From the NCBI GenBank assembly GCA_002315375.1, contig DCHR01000024.1, forward strand, positions 36,048 to 86,442: DNA of 50,395 nucleotides, read 5' to 3'. Under the pieces are notes generated by a model. The model made no database searches. It had not been told where the DNA came from and saw only the letters and a program-made list of their open reading frames with translations. This document shows, piece by piece, positions 31,958 through 39,680 of the stretch. This DNA is from Treponema sp. UBA1747 (GTDB taxonomy: Bacteria; Spirochaetota; Spirochaetia; Treponematales; Treponemataceae). Within the stretch, counting starts at the first letter, position 1; each line of letters opens with the position of its first letter. A program made the position numbers and the translations under genes.

Positions 31958-34162
31958 ATGAAAAAATCTGGATTTTTGGCTGTATTTGTATTTATTCTGA
32001 CTGCAGGACTGTATGCAGGTAATTCGTCTCATGGATCCGAAATTAATACTGAATGGAAGTATCATACAGGAAATTACAGTATCTGGACTTCAGAAGATTT
32101 TGATGACAGTTCATGGGAAGAGACTGGATTCCCTTGTGTAATCCCCTTGAGCGGTGATAATTATGTATATTTCAGAACTACTGTTGAAGTTCCTCAGGAA
32201 TTTGCCGGGCAGCCTCTTTATATTGATGCGGGGCATGCTTATGCTGCTTTTGATGTTTATGTTAATGGGGTCTTAATAGGTTCTAACGGACGTCTTCCTC
32301 CTGATGTAAATGTTCGCCCAAAAGAAAACAGTGTTCTTTTAATTCCGGACATCTTTCTGGAAGACAATGAGATTCAACTTACATATGTATGCTGGACCAG
32401 TGCCGATGTAATGGAGATTATTGAAAAGCCGGTGTTTATGACCAGAGAGCAGACAAAGAGAATAACGATTTTCAGACAGCTGTTTTCAAATACAATGTAT
32501 GTAATCATTGCTGTTCTTTGTCTCGCCATGGGAATCTTTATGATTACCCAGTATCTGATGAATAAAAGCAAAGGAAGGACCTTCCTGTGGTTTGCTCTTT
32601 CTTCTATATCTATTTGTTTTTACTTCTATGATATGGGAGCTTCACAGATTCTGATGCCTTTTGTATTCCAGAGGGAATTTGCCCGCGCATTGCTTCCAGT
32701 GTCTATGGGCTTCCTCCTTATGTTTTTCCATCAGTTCCTTGAAGAAAAACTGACAAAGCGAACACTTATTTATGTCATTGCAGTTGATGTTATTTCCGTA
32801 GCAGGTCACATGGCTCTTTTACGGAACTGGGTTATGGCGGGAACTTTCTTCACAATTTCACTTGCACCGGTATTGTATGTCTGCTTATATGGAATTGTTG
32901 TTTCAGTTAAAGGTCTGGTCAATAAAAAACGGAATATGACAATTGTTCTTGTTGGATTCCTTATGGCCGTTGGATTTGCCTTTGTAGATATTCTGGCACA
33001 GGTACAGGGAAAAAATCCTTTTGTATGGCTTCAGGGATATGCCTTTTTCATTCTGAATCTTGCAGTATTTCTCACACTATCAGTTGATTCAGTAAAAAAT
33101 CAGAAAGCAATTGACAGACTGGTTGTTCAGGGAAATGAACAGAATAAAAAACTTGCCGAAGTTTTTGATCAGGCAAGATTCCTTTCTCAGGGGACTACAG
33201 AGATTGCCGGTAGCCTGAATGAATCTGTTTTGAAAGTAAATGAGGTTTCCCAAACTTCATTAAAACAGGTTCAGGAAATTGAAGCTGCTTTGGTTCAGCA
33301 GAATTCAACTCTTGAAGCCGCAGATAAGGCTGTTGAAAATCTGGTGCAGTCTCTGGCAGAAACAAATGAAAACCTTGAAGCTGAAGCTGAAAGTATTGCT
33401 TTCAGTGCACAACAGACAGAAAGACTTCTTGAAGGATTCCAGTCTGTCGGAGCAAGTATTTCCGGGGCTGCAGACCTCGCTCAGTCTCTGGATAATCTTA
33501 CTTTGAAAAATGTTCAGGAAGTTAACAAGCTTACTGAAGCAATGGAAGAAATGAAAAAAAGATCGGAAGAAATCATTACTATTGTTCAGGTTCTGGATCA
33601 CTTCAGTAACCGTACAAATCTTCTGGCTATGAATGCTTCCATTGAAGCGGCTCATGCAGGAGTCGCCGGAAAAGGATTTGCAGTAGTTGCAAATGAAATC
33701 AAAAATCTTGCAGCTCAGTCATCGGTTCAGGCTCAGAAGATTAATGAAAATATCGATGAAATTGCGCAGTCTATTGAAAAAGGTGTTCTTCTTGCCGGAA
33801 GCGTACAAACAACCCTCGCACAAATGCGCCGCGAGGCAAATGACACTTCAAACCATGTTCGCTCTGCTGCAGAAGAAATGAGCCGTCAGCAGGGTGAAGG
33901 CGAAAAGATTGAAGAAGAAGCAAGAAAGATTTCAGAAACTGCAGAAAAAATGAAGAAGGCTGCTTTTGAACAGTTTAATTTTTCAGATACTGTAAAGAAC
34001 AGCATGGAGCAGTTGCGTAGTGCTACAGTTGCGGTAGACGAAGCCGCAGGAGCAATTGCCAGTGCCAGCCGTCTTCTTTCGGAGAACGTTGCTGACCTGA
34101 AGAATATGTCAGAAAAGACCAGTGAAACTTCGGATCAGCTTTCTCAGATGATGAGTTTATAA
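31958..34162 (+). CDS. Chemoreceptor: periplasmic beta-sandwich, 7TM-DISM-like membrane domain, MCP signalling domain
   Basis: 734 residues from the ATG at 31958; an in-frame TTG at 31934 sits 4 nt after GGGGGA and is a good alternative. The signal peptide (KKSGFLAVFVFILTAGLYA) leads to a ~150-residue periplasmic beta-sandwich (WKYHTGNYSIWTSEDFDDSSW, YFRTTVEVP, YIDAGHAYAAFDVYVNG) like the jelly-roll of GH2 enzymes and 7TMR-DISMED2. Seven membrane helices follow, then a cytoplasmic coiled coil with the MCP hairpin core RTNLLAMNASIEAAHAG. Adaptation sites are not clearly identified and HAMP is absent. It would send ligand signals to CheA/CheW. It stands alone, divergent from the acyltransferase gene. 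Confidence 0.87.
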   Translation: MKKSGFLAVFVFILTAGLYAGNSSHGSEINTEWKYHTGNYSIWTSEDFDDSSWEETGFPCVIPLSGDNYVYFRTTVEVPQEFAGQPLYIDAGHAYAAFDVYVNGVLIGSNGRLPPDVNVRPKENSVLLIPDIFLEDNEIQLTYVCWTSADVMEIIEKPVFMTREQTKRITIFRQLFSNTMYVIIAVLCLAMGIFMITQYLMNKSKGRTFLWFALSSISICFYFYDMGASQILMPFVFQREFARALLPVSMGFLLMFFHQFLEEKLTKRTLIYVIAVDVISVAGHMALLRNWVMAGTFFTISLAPVLYVCLYGIVVSVKGLVNKKRNMTIVLVGFLMAVGFAFVDILAQVQGKNPFVWLQGYAFFILNLAVFLTLSVDSVKNQKAIDRLVVQGNEQNKKLAEVFDQARFLSQGTTEIAGSLNESVLKVNEVSQTSLKQVQEIEAALVQQNSTLEAADKAVENLVQSLAETNENLEAEAESIAFSAQQTERLLEGFQSVGASISGAADLAQSLDNLTLKNVQEVNKLTEAMEEMKKRSEEIITIVQVLDHFSNRTNLLAMNASIEAAHAGVAGKGFAVVANEIKNLAAQSSVQAQKINENIDEIAQSIEKGVLLAGSVQTTLAQMRREANDTSNHVRSAAEEMSRQQGEGEKIEEEARKISETAEKMKKAAFEQFNFSDTVKNSMEQLRSATVAVDEAAGAIASASRLLSENVADLKNMSEKTSETSDQLSQMMSL

Positions 34163-34214
34163 GTGTAAAACACTTATACAAGGGTTTATTAGCTAATATT
34201 TTTTCTCTTTATTT

Positions 34215-35948
34215 ATGGAAAATACAAAATTAAATTTATTCAGATTTGTTAAACCGGTTTTGCCTGTTTACATTTCAGTTGTTATTATCAACATAGTTTT
34301 TGTTGGTCTTGATATGCTTTCTCCACAGATTTCCCGTCTGCTGGTTGATGAAGTTATCATTGGAAAAAATGAAGAACATCTTTTTCTGCTTCTTGCTGGT
34401 ATTCTTGGAATTTGTTTTTTCAGAACAATTCTTGGATATACTCGTGAGTTCAGCTGTGACTGGGCCGGAAGTAAAATTGGCTGTGACATCCGAAAAGATT
34501 TTTTCAAAAAGATTCAGGGACTTTCAGCAAACTTCTTTGATAAAAATAATTCGGGTGAACTTATGGCCCGTGTCCGTGATGATGTAGGATCCATCTGGGG
34601 CCTGTTTACATATATCGGAATGCTTCTTGGTGAAATTGCTGTTCATATAACCTTCATTCTGTATTCTATGTTCCGCATGAACTGGAAGCTTGCAATTATT
34701 CCTTCAGTATCAATGGCCATTTGTTGTGTCATTGCCCTGACAATGGAAAAACATCTTGGTCCTCTCTGGGGACAGATTGGAGAAGCAAACCAGATTCTGA
34801 ACAATACAGCTCAGGAAAATTTGAACGGGGTTCGTACAGTAAAAGCCTTTGTAAGACAGAATTTTGAAATCCAGAAGTTCTCGGAAAATAACCAGACCTA
34901 TTGTTCTTTGAACTATCAGACTTCAAAGGTTTTTGTCCGTTACCATCCGATTCTTCAGGTTTTCAGATTCCTGGTTCCGATTGCAATTCTTTGTGCCGGT
35001 GGAATTATGTGTATGAATGAAACAGATGATTTCACTCTTGGTGAGCTTACTGCATTCGTTCAGTATTCTATGAATATTGTCTGGCCAATGGAAATGCTTG
35101 GCTGGCTTACAAGCGGATTTGCACAGGCTAAGGCAAGTATCAAGCGTATTGATAAGATTTACAGTGAACTTCCTGACATTACGGAAAAGAATGATGCTTC
35201 TGTGGAAACCGTAAAAGGTGATATTACATACAGTCATGTTTCATTCACAACAGAAAACGGAACTCAGATTCTTGATGATGTAAGCTTCGATATTAAAGCC
35301 GGACAGACTCTTGGAATTATGGGATCAACCGGTTCTGGGAAAACTACACTGGTTAACCTGCTGAAGCGTATGTATGATGTTACAGAAGGTGAAATCCTTA
35401 TTGATGGAAAGAATATAAAGGACCTGAGTCTTGGAACACTTCGCCGTAATGTTGCAGTTGTTATGCAGGATGTTTTCCTGTTCAGTGAAACAATCAACGG
35501 AAATATCCGTCTTGGTGACAAGGAAACTCTTGAAGAAGCTCCTGTAGAAAAAGCTATGAAGGATTCAGTTTCAGATGAATTTGTTTCCAGACTGGATGAA
35601 AAGAGTGAAACAGTTATCGGTGAACGCGGGGTAGGACTTTCAGGAGGTCAGAAGCAGCGTCTTACAATGGCACGAGCTATGAGCCGCAATACTCCGGTTC
35701 TTGTTTTTGATGATTCCACTTCGGCACTGGACGCCGAAACAGAAAAGAAGATTCAGAAGACTCTGAACGAAATGAAGGGTATGACAAAAATTATTATTGC
35801 CCACCGTATCAGTTCTGTAAAAAATGCAGATAAAATTATCGTTCTGGAAAATGGCCGCGTTGCAGAATGCGGAACTCATGATGAGCTTCTGAAACTAAAT
35901 GGTCTCTATGCAGAGACTTACAGCACCCAGTATGGAGGTGTTAACTAA
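34215..35948 (+). CDS. Heterodimeric ABC exporter subunit A (degenerate Walker B)
   Basis: 577 residues: transmembrane domain (about 1-330, six helices) and ATPase with Walker A GSTGSGKTTL, Q-loop VVMQDVFLF, signature LSGGQKQRLTMARA, Walker B VLVFDDSTSALD and switch IIAHRISSV. The residue after the Walker B Asp is Asp rather than the catalytic Glu, the mark of the degenerate site of heterodimeric exporters such as BmrC/BmrD or LmrC/LmrD. Its stop overlaps subunit B's start by one base. It exports drugs, lipids or peptides; the substrate is not predictable. No good Shine-Dalgarno site precedes this ATG. Confidence 0.9.
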   Translation: MENTKLNLFRFVKPVLPVYISVVIINIVFVGLDMLSPQISRLLVDEVIIGKNEEHLFLLLAGILGICFFRTILGYTREFSCDWAGSKIGCDIRKDFFKKIQGLSANFFDKNNSGELMARVRDDVGSIWGLFTYIGMLLGEIAVHITFILYSMFRMNWKLAIIPSVSMAICCVIALTMEKHLGPLWGQIGEANQILNNTAQENLNGVRTVKAFVRQNFEIQKFSENNQTYCSLNYQTSKVFVRYHPILQVFRFLVPIAILCAGGIMCMNETDDFTLGELTAFVQYSMNIVWPMEMLGWLTSGFAQAKASIKRIDKIYSELPDITEKNDASVETVKGDITYSHVSFTTENGTQILDDVSFDIKAGQTLGIMGSTGSGKTTLVNLLKRMYDVTEGEILIDGKNIKDLSLGTLRRNVAVVMQDVFLFSETINGNIRLGDKETLEEAPVEKAMKDSVSDEFVSRLDEKSETVIGERGVGLSGGQKQRLTMARAMSRNTPVLVFDDSTSALDAETEKKIQKTLNEMKGMTKIIIAHRISSVKNADKIIVLENGRVAECGTHDELLKLNGLYAETYSTQYGGVN

Positions 35949-37771
35949 TGAATGCTTATAATGTTGATGAACAGTTAAAAGAAACTTCAAAGTTCAAAAC
36001 AATAACCAGACTTTTGGGCTGGGTTTTGAAATATAAAGGAAGAATTATTCTCGTATTTTTTCTTATGGGAGTAGGTACAATTGTTTCTCTGGTAAACCCG
36101 CTTATTATGGAAAAAGCAATTGATACTTATATTGCCAGTAGAGATATTCCGGGTTTTGTAAAACTCATTGTTTTTGCCGTAGTAATTAACCTGATAATGA
36201 TCGGTGCAATAAAAATCCGTATGCTGATTATGAGCAAGCTTATAAACAATGTAATTGCAGAAATCCGGCAGAGTCTTTATGAACATATTCAGGGACTGGA
36301 CCTTGCTTTCTTTGACTCACGTCCAAGCGGAAAAATTCTTGCCCGTATTACAGGAGACGTAAACAGTCTGAAAGATGTTCTGGAAAATTCTATTACAAGT
36401 CTTATTCCGAATCTGATTACAGTTGTGGCTGTTGCAGCAATAATGATTGTAAAAAATCCCAAGCTGGCCTGTGCAGCTCTTTTCGGGCTACCTGTTCTGA
36501 TTGTCGGTGTGGCAGTTATTTCAAAAAAAGCCCACAAATACTGGCAGTTGAATTCCAAAAAAGGTTCAAATCTCGGGGCCTTTATTTCTGAAGATCTTTC
36601 TGGAATAAAAGTTATTCAGAGTTTCAATGCAGAAGAAGAAACAGACAAGACTTTCAAGCAGCTTGTAAAAGAAGAACGTGACAGTTTTATCAAAGCTGTT
36701 ACCTGGGCTGACGGAAATTTTGCCATAATCGATCTGTCCTGGGGACTCTGTACTTTTGCCATGTACTGGATCGGTATAAAAGTTATAGGTGTAGACAATG
36801 TATCTGTAGGGACCTTCCTTGCCTTCGGAACTTACATCGGTATGTTCTGGCAGCCTATTCAGGCTTTAAGCCAGTTCTACAATCAGCTTATTACTTCTCT
36901 GTCAAAAGCAGAACGTATCTTCGAAATCATGGATACACCAAGCGCCATAGAAAACAGGGAAGGCGCAGTAGATATTACAGATGTCCGGGGAGAAGTTGAA
37001 TTCAGAAATGTAACTTTCAGCTACGGTGGAAGCGGCAATCCAAATGACACAAGCAATGTCACTCAGCAGATTAATTCAAAGCAGATGAATGTTCTGGAAA
37101 ATGTTTCATTCCATGTAGAGCCCGGAGAAACTATTGCTCTTGTAGGTCCGACCGGTGCCGGTAAATCTACGATTGTAAATCTTGTTTCCCGATTCTATGA
37201 TATTCAGGAAGGTGTTATTCTTCTGGATGGGAAGGATATCCGTGATATTACTCTTGAATCCTTAAGACTTCAGATGGGTATTATGACTCAGGATAATTTC
37301 ATATTCAGTGGAACTATCAGAAGTAATATTGCTTACGGCAGGCTCGATGCCACAGAGGACGAAATAATTGAAGCTGCAAAAATTGTTCATGCCCATGATT
37401 TTATTGTAAACTTGAAAGACGGCTATGATACAAAGCTCACTGCCCGTGGCGGTGAACTCAGTAACGGGCAGCGCCAGCTTATTGCTTTTGCCCGTACAAT
37501 GATTTCAAATCCAAAAGTTCTTATTCTGGATGAAGCTACTTCCAGTATTGATACCAAGACTGAAAAACTTGTTCAGGCTGGAATTGCAGAACTTCTTAAA
37601 GGAAGAACTTCGTTTGTAATTGCTCATCGTCTTTCTACTATTGCCAATGCAGACCGTATTTTTGTTGTAAACAAAAAGGGCATTATTGAAAGCGGAACTC
37701 CTGCTGAGCTTATGGAAAAGAAAGGCGAATACTACAAGCTTATTGAAGCTGCAAAGGCAGAAGCAGAATAA
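35948..37771 (+). CDS. Heterodimeric ABC exporter subunit B (catalytic Walker B)
   Basis: 607 residues with GGAGG before the ATG. The six-helix transmembrane domain is followed by an ATPase with Walker A GPTGAGKSTI, MTQDNFIFSG, signature LSNGQRQLIAFART, Walker B VLILDEATSSID and IAHRLSTI. The Walker B Glu is present but the signature is LSNGQ instead of LSGGQ. Paired with subunit A this predicts one consensus ATP site (B Walker motifs, A signature) and one degenerate site (A Walker motifs, B signature). There is an insertion between FSYGG and VLENV rich in Asn, Ser and Thr. The YkgJ gene follows 16 nt later. Confidence 0.9.
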   Translation: MNAYNVDEQLKETSKFKTITRLLGWVLKYKGRIILVFFLMGVGTIVSLVNPLIMEKAIDTYIASRDIPGFVKLIVFAVVINLIMIGAIKIRMLIMSKLINNVIAEIRQSLYEHIQGLDLAFFDSRPSGKILARITGDVNSLKDVLENSITSLIPNLITVVAVAAIMIVKNPKLACAALFGLPVLIVGVAVISKKAHKYWQLNSKKGSNLGAFISEDLSGIKVIQSFNAEEETDKTFKQLVKEERDSFIKAVTWADGNFAIIDLSWGLCTFAMYWIGIKVIGVDNVSVGTFLAFGTYIGMFWQPIQALSQFYNQLITSLSKAERIFEIMDTPSAIENREGAVDITDVRGEVEFRNVTFSYGGSGNPNDTSNVTQQINSKQMNVLENVSFHVEPGETIALVGPTGAGKSTIVNLVSRFYDIQEGVILLDGKDIRDITLESLRLQMGIMTQDNFIFSGTIRSNIAYGRLDATEDEIIEAAKIVHAHDFIVNLKDGYDTKLTARGGELSNGQRQLIAFARTMISNPKVLILDEATSSIDTKTEKLVQAGIAELLKGRTSFVIAHRLSTIANADRIFVVNKKGIIESGTPAELMEKKGEYYKLIEAAKAEAE

Positions 37772-37787
37772 TTTTCTGGAGAAAAAA

Positions 37788-38261
37788 ATGTGTGAGAAAT
37801 TTTATAAAGACGGATTAAACTTTGAATGTCAGCGCTGTTCGTATTGCTGCGGACATTCACCGGGATTTGTTTATCTTTCCCTGAAAGACCTGGATCTTTT
37901 ATGCGCCCACTTTCAGATGGAAAGGGCTGACTTTATAGAAAAGTATTGCCGCTGGGTAAATTATTACGGCGGTGCTACGGTTCTCTCTCTTCTGGAAAAA
38001 AAGAATTATGACTGTATTCTCTGGGGGGAGGGCTGTACCTGTTACGAAGCCCGTCCTGTTCAGTGCAGAACTTATCCTTTCTGGAGCTGGATGATTAAAG
38101 ACAAAGAAATGTGGGAAGAATGTGCTCAGACCTGTCCCGGCATGAATAAAGGACGCATCTGGACTTTAGAAGAGATTGAACTGAACCGTCATGAATATGA
38201 CGCCAACTTTCCTCTGGAAAAAGAAGAGTTTGAAAAATTGATAATTGATAGTGAACAATAA
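37788..38261 (+). CDS. YkgJ family cysteine-cluster protein
   Basis: 157 residues from the ATG at 37788 (GGAG 8 nt upstream), starting 16 nt after the ABC operon. The cysteine pattern CQRCSYCCGHSPG, a central CILWGEGCTCYEARPVQCRTYPFW and CAQTCPG is that of the YkgJ (CxxCxxCC) family, predicted to bind Zn or Fe-S. Function is unknown; in other bacteria it is scattered beside many pathways. Co-transcription with the exporter is likely, since no terminator separates them. Confidence 0.85.
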   Translation: MCEKFYKDGLNFECQRCSYCCGHSPGFVYLSLKDLDLLCAHFQMERADFIEKYCRWVNYYGGATVLSLLEKKNYDCILWGEGCTCYEARPVQCRTYPFWSWMIKDKEMWEECAQTCPGMNKGRIWTLEEIELNRHEYDANFPLEKEEFEKLIIDSEQ

Positions 38262-38269
38262 TTTTCTGG

Positions 38270-38306
38270 AAAAGCCACAGAGAGAATTTTCTTTCCGTGG
38301 CTTTTT
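38270..38306 (+). terminator. Terminator of the ABC-YkgJ operon
   Basis: AAAAGCCAC (38270-38278) / GTGGCTTTTT (38297-38306) with an 18-nt loop partly self-paired. Confidence 0.85.
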
Positions 38307-38336
38307 CATTAATATAAAAATCAAAGGTTCTAAAAT

Positions 38337-38376
38337 AAAAAATCCACAGAAGATTTTCTCTTTCTGTGGATTTTTC
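38337..38376. terminator. Second, bidirectional terminator after YkgJ / before reverse rubrerythrin end
   Basis: AAAAATCCACAGA / TCTGTGGATTTTT (38338-38375) with a 12-nt loop; A-run and T-run on either side. Its stem and loop are strikingly similar to the terminator 60 bp upstream. Confidence 0.85.
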
Positions 38377-38407
38377 GTTACACAATCATTCTATTGTGAA
38401 TTATGAA

Positions 38408-38995
38408 TTATTTGAACAGGCGGTCCAGCAGTCCTTTCAGGGCTTTTCCGTGACGTGCTTCGTCGCGTGCCATTTCATGAACTGTGTCGTGGATTGCATC
38501 CAGGTTGTTTTTCTTTGCACATTTGGCCAGATCTGTTTTACCCTGTGTTGCACCGAATTCGCAGTCAACGCGCCATGCCAGATTTTTCTTTGTAGAATCT
38601 GTCATGTTTGGTTCAAGTTCGCTTCCGAGCATTTCTGCAAATTTAGCAGCATGTTCTGCTTCTTCGTAAGCAGCTTTTTCCCAGTAAAGAGCAACTTCAG
38701 GATATCCTTCGCGTGAAGCAACACGTGCCATACAGAGGTACATACCTACTTCTGAACATTCACCGTTGAAGTTAGCCATAAGCTGATCTTTGATGTATTT
38801 TTTATCTTCTTCAGAAATGTCCGGATTGTTTTTTACTGTTTTTGCATAGATACCGAATTCGTGTTCTGCTGCAAGAACCAGTTCTCCTTCAACTTTCTTG
38901 AATTTGTCTGCTCCAACTTTGCAAACAGGACACTGTGCTGGGGCAGCATCTCCTTCATAAATGTAACCACAAACTGTACATACAAATTTTGCCAT
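38408..38995 (-). CDS. Reverse rubrerythrin (NADH peroxidase type)
   Basis: 195 residues with AGGAG upstream. The N-terminal rubredoxin domain (CTVCGYIYEGDAAPAQCPVC) precedes a four-helix ferritin-like diiron domain with EHEFGIYA, ECSEVGMYL, YEEAEHAAKF, ATQGKT, and a closing EMARDEARHGKAL supplying Glu and His ligands. This domain order, opposite to classic rubrerythrin, defines the clostridial reverse rubrerythrins that reduce hydrogen peroxide, and oxygen, using rubredoxin/NADH electrons. It sits 78 bp downstream of perR on the same strand with its own palindrome in the gap, so it may be regulated separately. Confidence 0.93.
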   Translation of the reverse strand: MAKFVCTVCGYIYEGDAAPAQCPVCKVGADKFKKVEGELVLAAEHEFGIYAKTVKNNPDISEEDKKYIKDQLMANFNGECSEVGMYLCMARVASREGYPEVALYWEKAAYEEAEHAAKFAEMLGSELEPNMTDSTKKNLAWRVDCEFGATQGKTDLAKCAKKNNLDAIHDTVHEMARDEARHGKALKGLLDRLFK

Positions 38996-39037
38996 TTTTC
39001 ACTCCTTTCAAAATGTTAATACTGTTGTTATATTTTG

Positions 39038-39051
39038 AGACCATCTGGTCT
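39038..39051. promoter_or_regulatory. Palindrome in the perR-rubrerythrin gap
   Basis: AGACCA-tc-TGGTCT lies just upstream of a TATAAC (minus strand 39034-39029) box, 45 nt before the rubrerythrin ATG. It does not resemble the AT-rich PerR box found upstream of perR. Confidence 0.45.
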
Positions 39052-39073
39052 GTTGTACTAATTAAAACAAATA

Positions 39074-39466
39074 CTAATCGTTAGGTGTGCGGTTTTCACT
39101 GCACTGGTTGCATAACCCGTAAACAATCAGCTCTGTTCTGTCAATTATTCCTGGAATATTTCTCAGTTTTTGACTGTTTACAAGCTCATCCATATTGGCT
39201 GCTACATCTGTTACACTTGTACATTCTGTACATACAAAGTGACAGTGCGGCTTCGTATTGTAGTCAAACCGGTCAAACCCTTTTACTGTAGCAATTTTTA
39301 CTGCATCTCCGGTTTCGCAAAGAAGAGTCAGGTTTCTGTAAACAGTTCCAAGACTTATTTTTGGAAATTCCTGTCTTACTGATTCGAATACCATGTCAGC
39401 AGTAGGGTGATCGTAACGGTTTGCAAGGCAGTTCAGAATTGCTTCTCGCTGTCTTGAATAATTCAT
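39074..39466 (-). CDS. perR: Peroxide-sensing Fur-family repressor PerR
   Basis: 130 residues. It has the winged helix QREAILNCLANRYDHPTADMVFESVRQEFPKISLGTVYRNLTLL, then RFDYNTKPHCHFVCTEC and CNQC. The residues that bind the sensing metal in PerR are visible: His in YDHPTA, Asp in RFD, His-x-His in PHCH, and Asp in SVTDV, the last being the PerR-type Asp rather than Fur's Glu. Two CxxC pairs (CTEC, CNQC) hold structural Zn. AGGAG precedes the ATG, and a perfect Per-box-like palindrome overlaps the transcription start. It probably controls itself and the downstream reverse rubrerythrin. Confidence 0.93.
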   Translation of the reverse strand: MNYSRQREAILNCLANRYDHPTADMVFESVRQEFPKISLGTVYRNLTLLCETGDAVKIATVKGFDRFDYNTKPHCHFVCTECTSVTDVAANMDELVNSQKLRNIPGIIDRTELIVYGLCNQCSENRTPND

Positions 39467-39481
39467 TTATTGCTCCTAAAT

Positions 39482-39496
39482 TAGTAATGATTACTA
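39482..39496. promoter_or_regulatory. Per-box-like operator upstream of perR
   Basis: TAGTAAT-g-ATTACTA, a perfect 7-1-7 inverted repeat matching the architecture and AT-rich makeup of PerR/Fur boxes. It lies over about +1 to +16 of the predicted transcript. Confidence 0.8.
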
Positions 39497-39503
39497 TTTT
39501 TTA

Positions 39504-39532
39504 ATGATAACAGAGTCACTTGTGTTTGTCAA
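39504..39532 (-). promoter_or_regulatory. Promoter of perR
   Basis: On the minus strand a perfect TTGACA (39532-39527), a 17-bp spacer and TATCAT (39509-39504). The Per box immediately follows. Confidence 0.85.
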
Positions 39533-39680
39533 ATTTGAAGCCGGGACAGGAATAAAATAACACAGAATTATAGAATAAAAAAAATGTTTTTTAAGGAAAA
39601 ATCTCTATTATTTCTAGTTTTTTTTAAGTCTTGTTAATGGTAGAATTGAGTTATTAGAATTTATCAGACAGGAAAATTAT

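Noticed and set aside
39074..39466. Fur iron regulator
   Set aside because: The sensing-site residue in SVTDV is Asp, as in PerR, and the neighbour is a peroxidase.
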